A DNA stretch of 64,000 nucleotides from Pseudomonas tohonis (GCF_012767755.2 NZ_AP023189.1:744001-808000), one strand, 5' to 3'; shown: positions 24,757 through 33,644, counted from the stretch's first letter. Notes: a model not told the origin generated them from the letters alone. Made by a program: numbers and translations.

Positions 24757-25947
24757 ATGGATAAGGTCCAGCTGTTGCTCAGCCACTACGCCGAGAGCCG
24801 CTACACGCGGCAGCTCAACAAAGGCTTCGGCTGGCTGCGTTTCGAGCCCGAACTGGAGGCGGAATACCGCCTCTCCAACTACCGGGCCTTCCGCACCACG
24901 CGTATCGGCGCCCTCTGCACGCTGCTGCTGGCGCTGCTGTTCTTCCTCGGCTTCGACATCTTCTACGCCCTGCGCCACTACGATGCGACGCTGACCCCGG
25001 CGATCTTCGGCATGCGCCTGATCGCCCTGGCCGGGATCATGCTCTCGGCGTCCATGGTGCTCTACGGCAACGATCGCTCGGCGGGTGCCTTCTGGGTGCC
25101 CTGCACCGTGTTCTTCATCGGCACCACGACGCTGGTCAGCAACATCCTCTACATGCAGGTGCTGGAGCAGGTCGGGATGCCGTTCAACCTCGACGGCATG
25201 ATCCTGGTGCTGATCGCCATCTTCTTCCCGGTCGGCTACAGCTACTGGGGCTCGGTGGTCTGCGCGGTGGTCACCTTCATCGTCATGCTGGTGGCGATCC
25301 CGGTCTTTCTCCCGGAGGGCTATCTCGACGACTTCATCGCCCTGTCCATCTACCCCCTGGTCGCCATGGTCTTCGCCGGCATGTCGCGCTACTTCCAGGA
25401 ATCCGCCACGCGCCGCCAGTTCCTCACCCGCGCGGCGCTCAAGGAACTGGCCGACAGCGACAGCCTCACCGGGCTGTTCAACCGGCGCATGTTCGAGATC
25501 CTCCTCGAGCGCGCCCTGCTCGAAAGCCAGCGGGAGCGCCATTGCCTGGGGCTGATGCTGGTGGATGTGGACTACTTCAAGGCCTACAACGACCGCTATG
25601 GCCACCCGATGGGCGACGCCGCCCTGCAGGCGGTGGCGGAGACCCTGGGCGCGCTGCCCCGGCGCTCCCTGGACATCGCCGCCCGCCTGGGGGGCGAGGA
25701 GTTCGCCCTGGTGTTCTGCGACCTGGTGCCGGACTTCGCCACCCGCACCGCCGAACGCGTGCGCCAGCGTGTCGAGGCCCTGGGCATCCCCCACGAGGGC
25801 TCGCAGGTTTCCGGCGTGCTGACGGTGAGCATCGGCGTGGCCCTGAGCGAGCCGGGCGACACCCGCGCCAGCCTCTACAAGCGCGCGGACGAGGCGCTCT
25901 ACCGCTCCAAGGGCGAAGGCCGCAACCGCGTGACGGTGGCGGACTGA
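24757..25947 (+). CDS. Membrane diguanylate cyclase, intact GGEEF (396 aa)
   Basis: Six hydrophobic segments (about residues 50-215) precede a complete GGDEF domain (about 225-396). The family start is DSDSLTGLFNRRMFE, the metal site is LMLVDVDYFKAYNDRYGHPMGD, the catalytic motif is ARLGGEEFAL, and the end is RADEALYRSKGEGRNRV. The inhibitory I-site RxxD (RSLD) sits five residues before GGEEF, so the enzyme is probably product-inhibited. It makes c-di-GMP from GTP. ATG 24757 is used because GTGAGG lies upstream; in-frame ATGs at 24691 and 24703 are alternatives. It is monocistronic; the signal sensed by the membrane part is unknown. Confidence 0.93.
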   Translation: MDKVQLLLSHYAESRYTRQLNKGFGWLRFEPELEAEYRLSNYRAFRTTRIGALCTLLLALLFFLGFDIFYALRHYDATLTPAIFGMRLIALAGIMLSASMVLYGNDRSAGAFWVPCTVFFIGTTTLVSNILYMQVLEQVGMPFNLDGMILVLIAIFFPVGYSYWGSVVCAVVTFIVMLVAIPVFLPEGYLDDFIALSIYPLVAMVFAGMSRYFQESATRRQFLTRAALKELADSDSLTGLFNRRMFEILLERALLESQRERHCLGLMLVDVDYFKAYNDRYGHPMGDAALQAVAETLGALPRRSLDIAARLGGEEFALVFCDLVPDFATRTAERVRQRVEALGIPHEGSQVSGVLTVSIGVALSEPGDTRASLYKRADEALYRSKGEGRNRVTVAD

Positions 25948-26124
25948 GGCTCGGGCTGCGGGCCCACTGAAAGGACACCCCCGACATTCCTTTCATGCTT
26001 CCTTCACCGCATTTTCACTCCCGGGCCCGCAACCTTGCATCGCGCTGGGGCAGACCGGGTCCGTGCCTCGCGTTGGCGGCCGCCTGCGGTGCGCCTTCTC
26101 TTCGGGCGGACCCCGGGAGTCGCG

Positions 26125-26895
26125 ATGAACAAGTTGCCCCAGATCACCCTGGCCTTCTGGATCATGAAGATCTGCGCCACCACGCTCGGCGAGACGGCCG
26201 GGGACCTGCTGTCGATGACGCTGGACGTCGGCTATGCGATCAGCTCGCTGATCCTCATCAGCGCGTTCTTCGCCACCCTGCTGACGCAGCTGGCGAGCAA
26301 GCGCTACAACCCGCTGGTGTACTGGGCGGTGATCCTTTCCACCAGCACCGCCGGCACCACCATGTCCGACTTCATGGACCGCACCCTGGGCCTGGGCTAC
26401 GCCACCGGCTCGGCGATCCTGATCGGCATCCTGCTGTGCATCTTCGCGCTGTGGCGGGTCACCGAGGGTTCGCTGTCGGTGGACCGCATCCGTTCGCGGC
26501 GCGGCGAGCTGTTCTACTGGGGCGCGATCCTCTTCTCCAACACCCTGGGTACGGCGCTGGGCGACTACCTCGCCGATGATTCCGGGCTCGGCTTCGCCGG
26601 TGGCGCGCTGCTGATCGGCGGTGCGCTGGCCATCGTGGTCGCCGCTCACTACCTGACGCGCCTTTCCACCGTGCTGCTGTTCTGGCTGGCCTTCGTGCTC
26701 ACCCGGCCCTTCGGCGCGACCCTGGGCGACGTGCTGACCAAGAGCCACGAGAAGGGCGGGCTGGACTTCGGCACCGTCGGTTCGTCCCTGGTGCTGGGCG
26801 GCGTGCTGCTGATGCTGGTGGTGTACGCGACCTGGGTGCAGCGCCAGCGCGCCGCCTATGCGGAGCTGCCGCTGGCGCGTTCGCCTCAGCGATAG
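26125..26895 (+). CDS. COG4705-type membrane protein with four internal repeats (256 aa)
   Basis: An all-helical membrane protein with about eight spans. It has a fourfold repeat, each unit carrying a small-residue motif followed by Asp: TTLGETAGDLLSMTLDVGY, STAGTTMSDFMDRTLGLGY, NTLGTALGDYLADDSGLGF, RPFGATLGDVLTKSHEKGGLDFG. The repeated G(E/T/A)xxxD suggests a metal- or cation-binding path, an inference. The start is ATG 26125 behind GGGAG. Its stop overlaps the convergent DUF2388 gene by 10 bp. No function is established as far as I know. Confidence 0.85.
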   Translation: MNKLPQITLAFWIMKICATTLGETAGDLLSMTLDVGYAISSLILISAFFATLLTQLASKRYNPLVYWAVILSTSTAGTTMSDFMDRTLGLGYATGSAILIGILLCIFALWRVTEGSLSVDRIRSRRGELFYWGAILFSNTLGTALGDYLADDSGLGFAGGALLIGGALAIVVAAHYLTRLSTVLLFWLAFVLTRPFGATLGDVLTKSHEKGGLDFGTVGSSLVLGGVLLMLVVYATWVQRQRAAYAELPLARSPQR

Positions 26896-27206
26896 GCCGA
26901 GGCGGCGAGGGCGCGGGCGAGGCTCATGTCGTCGGTGCCCGCCGTCGCGGGTTGCTGGTGCAGGGCCTGCAGCGCCCGTTCCAGCTGCGCGCCACGGATG
27001 CGCCCGTCGCTGGCGACGAAGGCCGCCGCGTCGTCGCGGGCCAGCGCGTAGACGCCCGGCTCGCGCCGATCACGGCTGAGGTTGCTGGTGGTGGCAGGGG
27101 CGAAGGTGGTGGCCGCGCTGCTGCTGAGCAGCCAGGAGCCGGTGCCTTCGTCGGCCATGGCGGCTGCGGGCAGGGCCAGCAGCATCAGGCAGAACGGGAT
27201 GCGCAT
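26886..27206 (-). CDS. DUF2388-type periplasmic protein (106 aa)
   Basis: A small exported protein: signal peptide MRIPFCLMLLALPAAAMADEG, then SSAATTFAPATTSNLSRDRREPGVYALARDDAAAFVASDGRIRGAQLERALQALHQ. The ARDDAAxFVASDGxIRGAxLExAL block is that of the Pseudomonas DUF2388 family, for which no function is known. It is 22 bp downstream of the Sel1 lipoprotein gene on the same strand, so they form an operon. The 3' ends of this gene and the membrane-protein gene overlap. Confidence 0.82.
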   Translation of the reverse strand: MRIPFCLMLLALPAAAMADEGTGSWLLSSSAATTFAPATTSNLSRDRREPGVYALARDDAAAFVASDGRIRGAQLERALQALHQQPATAGTDDMSLARALAASAYR

Positions 27207-27228
27207 GGTTCGTCCTTGATCGCTGGGC

Positions 27229-27750
27229 TCAGGGCAGGCTCTTGAGGGCCGCGCAGCTGGCCTCGTAGCGCTGGCCGCAGGCGGCCTGGTAGAGGCGCCG
27301 GGCCTGGTCCGGGTCGCGCGGCACACCCTGTTCGCCCTTGAGGTAGAGGCTGCCGAGCACGTGCTGGGCCATCGGGTTGCCGGCGGCGGCGGACTGGTTG
27401 AGGTACTTCAGCATCGCCTGCTGGTTGGCGTAGGCCGGGTCGTTGCGCCCGGTGTAGAGGTAGGCGAGGCTCACCGCCGCCATGGCGTGGCCCTGGTCGG
27501 CGGCGCGCTTCCACCAGAACTCGGCCTGCTTGAGGTCGGCCGGCTTGCTCACGAAGAAATGACTGCCGAGCTGGAACTGGGCTTCCAGGTCGCCGCGCTC
27601 GGCGTTGCTGCGCAGCAGCTCCAGAGGCGTGGGCTGGTCCTGCACCTGGTTGGGCAGGCGCTGCGGCGGTGCTTCGGGCTTGGGCTGGTCATGGCTGCAG
27701 CCGGCCAGCAGCGCCAGGGCGCAGAGCGCCGCCAGGTATCGTGCTTTCAT
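27229..27750 (-). CDS. Lipoprotein with Sel1-like repeats (173 aa)
   Basis: An N-terminal lipobox (ALLAGC, Cys about residue 18) and two to three Sel1/TPR-like repeats: AQFQLGSHFFVSKPADLKQAEFWWKRAADQGHAMAAVSLAYLY and AQHVLGSLYLKGEQGVPRDPDQARRLYQAACGQ. Sel1 repeats make alpha-solenoid scaffolds for protein binding, here probably at the outer-membrane inner leaflet. First gene of the pair with the DUF2388 protein. Confidence 0.9.
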   Translation of the reverse strand: MKARYLAALCALALLAGCSHDQPKPEAPPQRLPNQVQDQPTPLELLRSNAERGDLEAQFQLGSHFFVSKPADLKQAEFWWKRAADQGHAMAAVSLAYLYTGRNDPAYANQQAMLKYLNQSAAAGNPMAQHVLGSLYLKGEQGVPRDPDQARRLYQAACGQRYEASCAALKSLP

Positions 27751-27884
27751 CCTTTCACTCCTGCCGCCGCGAGGGCTCGCGGCTCGATGGTTCTTGGCGG
27801 CTTATCGGACAACAGCTTTCGCCTGGGGTGCAACGCCCTGCTGTGAGCCGGTCGAGGTCGTCGGCATCTCGCCGCTTGGCTTTG

Positions 27885-27933
27885 TGAAAATCAGATGCTA
27901 GATTTTCATGAAATTTATCAATTCAAATTTCAT
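27885..27933 (+). promoter_or_regulatory. Twin palindromic operators before pauB
   Basis: Two palindromes, each with 8-bp spacers: TGAAAATC-N8-GATTTTCA (27885-27908) and ATGAAATTT-N8-AAATTTCAT (27908-27933). They share the half-site TGAAA(A/T) and their centres are 24 bp apart. They sit just before the pauB start in an otherwise GC-rich region, as expected of a repressor operator; the XRE-cupin regulator at 29258 is the natural candidate. Confidence 0.65.
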
Positions 27934-27943
27934 GAGGCCTCGC

Positions 27944-29233
27944 ATGTTCAAGCAATCCGCCCAGCATGTCGGCACCTGGTACGCCGCCAGCTACCCCGGC
28001 TCCATCCCCCTGCGCCCGCGCCTGCAGGGCAGCCTGGACAGCGAGGTGCTGATCATCGGCGCCGGCTTCAGCGGCCTGCACACCGCGCTGCGCCTGGCCC
28101 TGGCCGGCAAGCGCGTGGTGCTGCTGGAGGCAAGCCGCGTGGCCTGGGCGGCGTCCGGGCGCAATGGGGGGCAGGCGCTGCTGGGCTGGTCGTGCGACAT
28201 GCCGCCGCTGGAAAAGGCCCTGGGGCAGGAGCGCACCCGCCACCTGTGGGACAGCATGCGCTGGGCCGCCGGCGAGATGCGCGAGCTGCCGCAGCGCCAC
28301 GGCTTCGATGTCGACTACCGCGTCGGCAGCCTGTGGACGGCGGTGCTGGAGCGTCGCGTCGAACTGCTGCGCGAGGCCCAGCGCGACGCCGAGCAGAAGT
28401 GGGGCTACGACGCCATGCGCCTGATCGAGCGCGACGAGCTGCCGGAGTGGATCGACAGCCCGCGCTACAAGGCCGCGCTCTATGACCCGGAGGCCGCCCA
28501 CCTCAACCCGCTGAAGCTGGCCCAGGGCCTGGCCAGTGCCATCGAGGCGGCCGGCGGGCGCATCTTCGAGCAGAGCCAGGTGCTGGAATACCGCGAGACG
28601 CCGGCCGGCTACGTGGCGCGCACGCCCGAGGGCGAGGTGCGTGGCGACGTGCTGGTGCTGGCCTGCAACGCCTATGTCGACGGCCTCGACCGCCAGCTGT
28701 CCTCGCGCCTGCTGCCGGTGGGCTCCTACCAGGTGGCCACCGCGCCGCTGGACCCCGAGCTGGCGCGCTCGCTGCTGCCGAGAAACAGCTGCGTGATCGA
28801 CAACCAGTTCGTGCCCGACTACTTCCGCCTCACCCCCGACCACCGCCTGCTGTTCGGCGGCGGCTGCACCTACCTGGGCGGCCTGCCCAAGGATGTGCCT
28901 GCCGCCACCCGGCCCTACCTGGAGCGCGTGTTCCCGCAGCTCAAGGGCGTGCAGATCGACTACGGCTGGGGCGGGCACATCGACGTCACCATGAAGCGCA
29001 CCCCGGACATCGGCCGCCAGGGCCAGCGCTACTGGCTGCAGGGCTTCTCCGGCCACGGCATCCTGCCGACCCTCGCCGGCGCCCGCGCGGTGGCCGACGC
29101 CATCCTCGGCGACGAGCAACTGCTCGCGCTCTACCAGGGCCTGGACAACCCGCGCTTCCCCGGCGGCTCGCTGCTGGCCGCACCGCTGGAAGCCGCCGGC
29201 AAAGCCTGGTATCGCTTGCGTGACCTGGCCTGA
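27944..29233 (+). CDS. pauB: Gamma-glutamylpolyamine oxidase, PauB/PuuB-like (429 aa)
   Basis: A FAD-dependent DAO-type oxidase. The FAD motif is VLIIGAGFSGLHTALRLALAGKRVVLLEA, followed by AASGRNGGQALLGW. C-terminal blocks are WGGHIDVTMKRTPDIGR and GFSGHGILPTLAGARAVADAI. This fits PuuB/PauB enzymes, which oxidise gamma-glutamyl-putrescine or related glutamylpolyamines to the aldehyde. The start at 27944 has GAGG 7 bases upstream; ATG 27932 and 27908 are in frame but overlap the operators. It is followed by an XRE-cupin regulator and a glutamine-synthetase-like gene, the usual glutamylation-pathway set. The pair resembles PA0534-PA0535. Confidence 0.88.
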   Translation: MFKQSAQHVGTWYAASYPGSIPLRPRLQGSLDSEVLIIGAGFSGLHTALRLALAGKRVVLLEASRVAWAASGRNGGQALLGWSCDMPPLEKALGQERTRHLWDSMRWAAGEMRELPQRHGFDVDYRVGSLWTAVLERRVELLREAQRDAEQKWGYDAMRLIERDELPEWIDSPRYKAALYDPEAAHLNPLKLAQGLASAIEAAGGRIFEQSQVLEYRETPAGYVARTPEGEVRGDVLVLACNAYVDGLDRQLSSRLLPVGSYQVATAPLDPELARSLLPRNSCVIDNQFVPDYFRLTPDHRLLFGGGCTYLGGLPKDVPAATRPYLERVFPQLKGVQIDYGWGGHIDVTMKRTPDIGRQGQRYWLQGFSGHGILPTLAGARAVADAILGDEQLLALYQGLDNPRFPGGSLLAAPLEAAGKAWYRLRDLA

Positions 29234-29257
29234 CGCCGGCACCGAAGGAGATCCGAC

Positions 29258-29815
29258 ATGGACATGCAAGACGAGATCGAAGGCCTCGCGATCCTCATCC
29301 GCGACCTGCGCAAGCACAAGAACCTGACCCTGGGCGAGCTGGCCGCGCGCATCGACCGCTCGGTGGGCTTCCTCTCCCAGGTGGAGCGCGGCCTGTCGCG
29401 CCCGACCGTGGCCGACCTCACCGCCATCAGCGAGGCGCTGGGCGTGCCCACGACCTATTTCTATAGCCTCAGCAAGCCCCGCGAGGTGCGCTGGGTGACC
29501 CGCCCCGGCGAGCGCCGCACGCTCTACTACGCCGGCGGCATCACCGACGTGCTCGCCTCGCCGAACATGTCGGCCGGCTTCTCCATGCTCGAAAGCCACC
29601 TGGAGCCCGGCGCCACCAGCGGCGAAGGCCACCTGGACGACAGCTCCGAGCAGGGCGGCTTCGTGCTCGAAGGCGAGCTCAGCATCTGGCTCGACGACGC
29701 GGAGGAGCCGGTGGTGCTGCACCCCAACGACAGCTTCCAGCTGCCGGCCCATGCGCAGTTCCGCTACGCCAACCTTTCCGATAAGCCCACTCGAGTCTTA
29801 TGGGTATTCACCTGA
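29258..29815 (+). CDS. XRE-cupin transcriptional regulator, PuuR/PauR-like (185 aa)
   Basis: An N-terminal XRE HTH (about 8-65: LIRDLRKHKNLTLGELAARIDRSVGFLSQVERGLSRPTVADLTAIS) and a C-terminal cupin (about 110-185: MLESHLEPGATSGEGHLDDSSEQGGFVLEGELSIWLD). PuuR-type regulators repress polyamine catabolic genes and release them when putrescine or a glutamyl derivative is bound. AAGGAG precedes the start. It is 24 bp after pauB and so co-transcribed, allowing autorepression through the palindromes at 27885-27933. Confidence 0.9.
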   Translation: MDMQDEIEGLAILIRDLRKHKNLTLGELAARIDRSVGFLSQVERGLSRPTVADLTAISEALGVPTTYFYSLSKPREVRWVTRPGERRTLYYAGGITDVLASPNMSAGFSMLESHLEPGATSGEGHLDDSSEQGGFVLEGELSIWLDDAEEPVVLHPNDSFQLPAHAQFRYANLSDKPTRVLWVFT

Positions 29816-29876
29816 AATCCGGCCAGAACCTGCTGCGCTTGGCCAGGCTGCGTTGAAACCAGGCTCGGACTGCTCA

Positions 29877-29891
29877 TTTACGGCTCGTAAA
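29877..29891. promoter_or_regulatory. Palindrome before the glutamylpolyamine synthetase
   Basis: TTTACG-GCT-CGTAAA is a perfect 6-3-6 palindrome in the 176-bp gap before 29992. It may be an operator. I have a recollection of similar text as a dispersed intergenic sequence in pseudomonads, so a repeat is an alternative. Confidence 0.35.
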
Positions 29892-29991
29892 CTCCGCGTC
29901 CTCGCCTGTTTTCGCCTTGCCTGTCCTTCGCTCGCTACGGTTCTGATCCGAATTTCTCCTGCCAACGCCCTGTACGCGAAGGACAAAAACA

Positions 29992-31338
29992 ATGAACGTG
30001 CAACATCCCGACCTGCTCGCCGAAGTGCGTGACTTCCGTGCCCGGTACCCGGAAATCCGCTACGTGGACCTGATCTGCCTGGACATCCCCGGGCACTTCT
30101 ACGGCAAGCGCTACCCGGTGGAGATGCTGGAGAAGGTCGCCGCCGGCGGCCCGCTGAAGCTGCCGCAGAACTGCGTGCTGCTGGGCACCCAGGGCGGGCT
30201 GTACCCCATCGGTGACTACTGCTTCGCCGACGGCGACCCGGACGCGCCACGGCGCCTGGTGCCGGGCACCCTCAAGCCGGTGTGCTGGGAGCGCCAGCCG
30301 CTGGGGCAGATGCTGATCACCTCCGACGGCACCGAGGCGCCCATCGAGTTCGAACCGCGCGAGGTGCTGGCCCGCGTGCTGCAACGCCTGGCCCGTCGCG
30401 GCATCCGCCCGGTGGTGGCCTTCGAGCTGGAGTTCTACCTGTTCGACCGCACGCTCAAGAACGGCCTGCCGCAATACCCCCGCGACGCCCTGTGCGACGA
30501 CGAGGACGACCAGCCGAACATGCACATCGAGCGCCTGTCGCGCTTCTCCACCGTGCTCCACGAGATGGTCGAGGCCGCCAACCAGCAGGGCGTGGCGGCC
30601 AACGTCATCACCGCCGAGCTGGGCCCGGGGCAGTTCGAGATCAACTTCGGCCACTGCGACGACGGCCTCAAGGCCGCCGACTGGGCCGCCCTGTTCTGCC
30701 GCAGCACCCGGGGCGTGGCGCTGAAGCACGGCCACCGCGCCAGCTTCATGAGCAAGCCCTACCTGGACGCGCCGGGCAGCGGCATGCACGTGCACGTCAG
30801 CCTCTACGACGACGCGGGCAACAACCTGCTCGACGCCGACGGCCAGCGCCCCCTGCGCCACGCCGTGGCCGGCTGCCTGGAGCTGCTGCCGCACTGCATG
30901 CCGATCTTCGCCGCCAACCACAACGCCTTCCGCCGCTACGGCGCCATGGTCAACGCCGCCAGCCGCGCCAGCTGGGGCTTCGAAGACCGCGATGCGTGCA
31001 TCCGCATCCCCGAGTCCGACGGCCGCAACCTGCGCATCGAACACCGCCTGGCCGGCGCCGACGCCAACCCCTACCTGGTGCTGGCGGCCATCCTCACCGG
31101 CATGGAACACGGCCTCGACGCCGCGAAAGAGCCCATCCCCCCGCTCAACGAAGACCGCTCCAGCGGCATCGACTTCCCCACCGACATGCCCGCCGCCGTC
31201 GCCGCCATGCGCCAGAGCGCAGCCGTGAACGAGGGCCTGGGCAGCGAATTCGTGATGGTCTATTGCGAGAACAAGCGGCAGGAATACCTCGACTTCATCA
31301 ACGAGGTCAGTGCGCGGGAATATCGGTGGTACATGTAG
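29992..31338 (+). CDS. Glutamine synthetase-like glutamylpolyamine synthetase, PauA/PuuA type (448 aa)
   Basis: A glutamine-synthetase-fold ligase. The ATP/Glu site region shows VVAFELEFYLFDR, ITAELGPGQFEINFGH, GSGMHVHVSLYD, NHNAFRRYGAMVNAASRASWGFEDRDACIRIP and LRIEHRLAGADANPYLVLAAIL. It is shorter than GlnA and lacks an obvious adenylylation loop, as in PuuA/PauA. It joins glutamate to putrescine or another amine using ATP. With pauB and the XRE-cupin gene just upstream, it forms the glutamylation arm of polyamine breakdown. Pseudomonads carry several PauA paralogs, so the preferred amine is uncertain. Confidence 0.88.
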   Translation: MNVQHPDLLAEVRDFRARYPEIRYVDLICLDIPGHFYGKRYPVEMLEKVAAGGPLKLPQNCVLLGTQGGLYPIGDYCFADGDPDAPRRLVPGTLKPVCWERQPLGQMLITSDGTEAPIEFEPREVLARVLQRLARRGIRPVVAFELEFYLFDRTLKNGLPQYPRDALCDDEDDQPNMHIERLSRFSTVLHEMVEAANQQGVAANVITAELGPGQFEINFGHCDDGLKAADWAALFCRSTRGVALKHGHRASFMSKPYLDAPGSGMHVHVSLYDDAGNNLLDADGQRPLRHAVAGCLELLPHCMPIFAANHNAFRRYGAMVNAASRASWGFEDRDACIRIPESDGRNLRIEHRLAGADANPYLVLAAILTGMEHGLDAAKEPIPPLNEDRSSGIDFPTDMPAAVAAMRQSAAVNEGLGSEFVMVYCENKRQEYLDFINEVSAREYRWYM

Positions 31339-31415
31339 CGGCGGGGCCGCAGCGGCAAGCAGCAAGCTTCAAGCGGCAAGTCAGTGGCATCGAGGCCTGG
31401 GAGCTGACCGGGGCG

Positions 31416-31444
31416 TAGGGTGGATGGCGCTTTTTCCATCCACC
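31416..31444. repeat. REP-like hairpin, GTAGGGTGGATGG family
   Basis: GGTGGATGG (31419-31427) pairs perfectly with CCATCCACC (31436-31444) around CGCTTTTT. The same element is at 34770-34800 (inverted) and 38207-38235, with related versions near 34714 and 38300. Confidence 0.8.
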
Positions 31445-31491
31445 AGCGGTGTTCCCGGGGGCACCGAGTCGGGCAGCGCTGCGCACTGCTT

Positions 31492-31509
31492 GGCGAATGA
31501 ATTCGCCCC
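31492..31509. repeat. Dispersed repeat overlapping the LysR stop codon
   Basis: GGCGAATGAATTCGCCCC is the same 18-mer found as an inverted pair at 15421-15516. The following TACA gives the LysR gene its stop (tag on the - strand at 31509-31511), so the repeat forms the end of the coding region. Confidence 0.75.
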
Positions 31510-32408
31510 TACAAGGCGCCGAAGGCGGCCACCAGATCTTCGACGAACGCCTGCTGCGCTTCGCTGGGCTCCCGGCCGCGGTGGTGGGTGAGGCGGAATT
31601 CGACGTCGAAGCCCAGTCGTTCCGGCAGCAGGGCGCGGAGTTGCCCGCGTGCCTCCCAGGGCGCGGCGATGTGGCGGGGGAGGTAGCCGATGTGGGCGCC
31701 GGAGAGGATCAGCGCCAGGGTGCCTTCCACCTGCTCGGTCACCGCGCTGCTGGCGGCGGACTGGAAGGGCTCGGCCTCGCCGATGAAGCGGTAGGGGTGC
31801 AGCACCCGGTCGCATTGGCGCAGGTCGCTCTCGGTCACGCGCGTGCGGTCGAACAGCGGGTGCCCGGCGCCGCAGAACAGCAGCTGCTCCTCGACGAACA
31901 ATGGCCGGTGCGCCAGCGCCTGCTGGTTGCCGGAGAAGTAACCGATGGCCAGGTGCAGCTGGTCCTGCAGCAGGCGCCGCTCCAGTTCGGCGGGCATGGC
32001 GCTGAGCAGTTCGATGCGCACCGCCTGGCGGCGCGAGCGGAAGCGCCGGATGGCATCGGCCAGGCGCTGCATCACGGCATCGTCGAGGGACTCGGAGAGG
32101 CCGATGCGCAGCTCGCCCAGGAGCATGTCGGCCATGCCCCGCGCCTCGCCCTTGAAGGTCTCGATGGCGCCGAACAGCCGCCGCGTGGCCGCCAGCACCT
32201 GCTCGCCCTTGGGGGTCAGGCGGAAGCCGGCCTTGCCGCGCTCGCACAGGCGGAAGCCCAGGCGCGTCTCCAGCTTGGCCATCTGCGTGCTGATGGTGGA
32301 CTGGCCCACCCCCAGCGCGCCCTGGGCGGCGCTGAAGCCGCCGCTTTCGACCACGGTGACGAACAGCCTGAGCAGTTGCAGGTCCAGGTCCTGGAGTTGG
32401 GCGAGCAT
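31509..32408 (-). CDS. LysR family regulator, divergent from polyamine genes (299 aa)
   Basis: An HTH at residues 1-62 (LQDLDLQLLRLFVTVVESGGFSAAQGALGVGQSTISTQMAKLE) and an effector domain (about 90-299: LLGELRIGLSESLDDAVMQRLADAIRRF). The start at 32408 has GGAG upstream. It is divergent from the binding protein and agmatinase, with 110 bp between the start codons, and so probably controls them, by analogy with LysR regulators next to guanidinobutyrase/agmatinase genes. Its end lies inside a dispersed repeat. Confidence 0.92.
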   Translation of the reverse strand: MLAQLQDLDLQLLRLFVTVVESGGFSAAQGALGVGQSTISTQMAKLETRLGFRLCERGKAGFRLTPKGEQVLAATRRLFGAIETFKGEARGMADMLLGELRIGLSESLDDAVMQRLADAIRRFRSRRQAVRIELLSAMPAELERRLLQDQLHLAIGYFSGNQQALAHRPLFVEEQLLFCGAGHPLFDRTRVTESDLRQCDRVLHPYRFIGEAEPFQSAASSAVTEQVEGTLALILSGAHIGYLPRHIAAPWEARGQLRALLPERLGFDVEFRLTHHRGREPSEAQQAFVEDLVAAFGAL

Positions 32409-32518
32409 GGGAATCTCCAAACATCGATGGCGAGCGATGCCAAAGTAGAACACTTCATATTTATCCGAAGCAAAGCCCGGCGCAGGATCGCCCCATCACC
32501 GCTCCGGGAGCTTTCGCC

Positions 32519-33601
32519 ATGCGCCTTTCCCTGTTGTTCGCCCTGCTCGCCGCCTGTGTCCTGCCCGCCCATGGGCAGGACCGGGAGTTGAACCTCTACA
32601 GCTGGTCCGCCTACATCCCGCCCCAGGCGCTGGAGCGCTTCAAGGCCGAGACCGGCATCCAGGTGAAGTACGACATCTTCGACAGCGCCGAGGCCCTCGA
32701 CGCCAAGCTGATGACCGGCGGCAGCGGCTATGACGTGGTGTTCCCCGCCAGCAGCGGCCTGGCGCGGGCGATCAAGGCCAATGCGGTGCAGCCGGTGCAG
32801 CGCGAGCAACTGCACCACTACGCCAACCTCGACCCGCAGCTGCTGGCCAAGCTCGCTAGCGTCGACCCCGGCAACCGCTTCGGCGTGCCCTACACCTGGG
32901 GCACCATCGGCCTGGGGCTGAACCGCGACGCTGTGCAGAAACGCATCCCCGATGCACCGCTGAACAGCCTCGACCTGCTGTTCAAGCCCGAGTACGCCAG
33001 CCGCCTGAAGGACTGCGGCATCGCCGTGATCGACTCGCCCCAGGAGGTCATCAGCGTGGCCCTGCACTACCTCGGCAAGGACCCGTACAGCACCGCCAAG
33101 GCCGACCTCGCGGCGGTCCATGAATTGCTCACCGCGTTGCAGCCGAACCTGCGCTACGTCGGCGCCGGCAAGCACATCAACGACCTGGCCAAGGGCGAGA
33201 TCTGCCTGGCGCTGACCTACAACGGCGACGCCGCCATCGCCGCCGAGCAGGCCCGCGAGGCGAAGATGCCCTTCGAGGTGGTCTACCGCATCCCCCGCGA
33301 GGGCACGCTGATCTGGTTCGACACCCTGGCCATCCCCGCCGACGCGCCGCACCCCCAGGCGGCCCACGCCTTCATCGACTGGATGCTGCGCCCCGAGGCC
33401 ATCGCCGAGCTGACCAACAGCCAGTTCTTCGCCAACGCCAACCAGGCCGCCACGCCCTTGCTGGACCCGGCGGTGGCCAACGACCCGGACATCTACCCGG
33501 ACCAGGCCGTGCGTGACCGCCTGTTCGGCGAGCAGGCGCTGACCCTCAAGGAGCAGCGCGAGCGCACCCGCATCTGGACGCGCTTCCGCACCCAGTACTG
33601 A
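32519..33601 (+). CDS. Periplasmic polyamine-type substrate-binding protein, PotF/SpuD-like (360 aa)
   Basis: The signal peptide is MRLSLLFALLAACVLPAHGQ. The mature protein has the PotD/PotF fold markers: LNLYSWSAYIPPQALERFKAETGIQVKYDIFDSAEALDAKLMTGGSGYDVVFP, then VPYTWGTIGLGLN and ICLALTYNGDAAIA. It should bind putrescine, spermidine or agmatine for an ABC transporter. No permease or ATPase gene is adjacent. It is followed 43 bp later by the agmatinase, suggesting agmatine capture. It could work with a shared permease or act as a sensor subunit. Confidence 0.92.
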   Translation: MRLSLLFALLAACVLPAHGQDRELNLYSWSAYIPPQALERFKAETGIQVKYDIFDSAEALDAKLMTGGSGYDVVFPASSGLARAIKANAVQPVQREQLHHYANLDPQLLAKLASVDPGNRFGVPYTWGTIGLGLNRDAVQKRIPDAPLNSLDLLFKPEYASRLKDCGIAVIDSPQEVISVALHYLGKDPYSTAKADLAAVHELLTALQPNLRYVGAGKHINDLAKGEICLALTYNGDAAIAAEQAREAKMPFEVVYRIPREGTLIWFDTLAIPADAPHPQAAHAFIDWMLRPEAIAELTNSQFFANANQAATPLLDPAVANDPDIYPDQAVRDRLFGEQALTLKEQRERTRIWTRFRTQY

Positions 33602-33644
33602 CCCCGCGCAGACGCACACCCCACCCCCGACGGAGCCCGATGAC

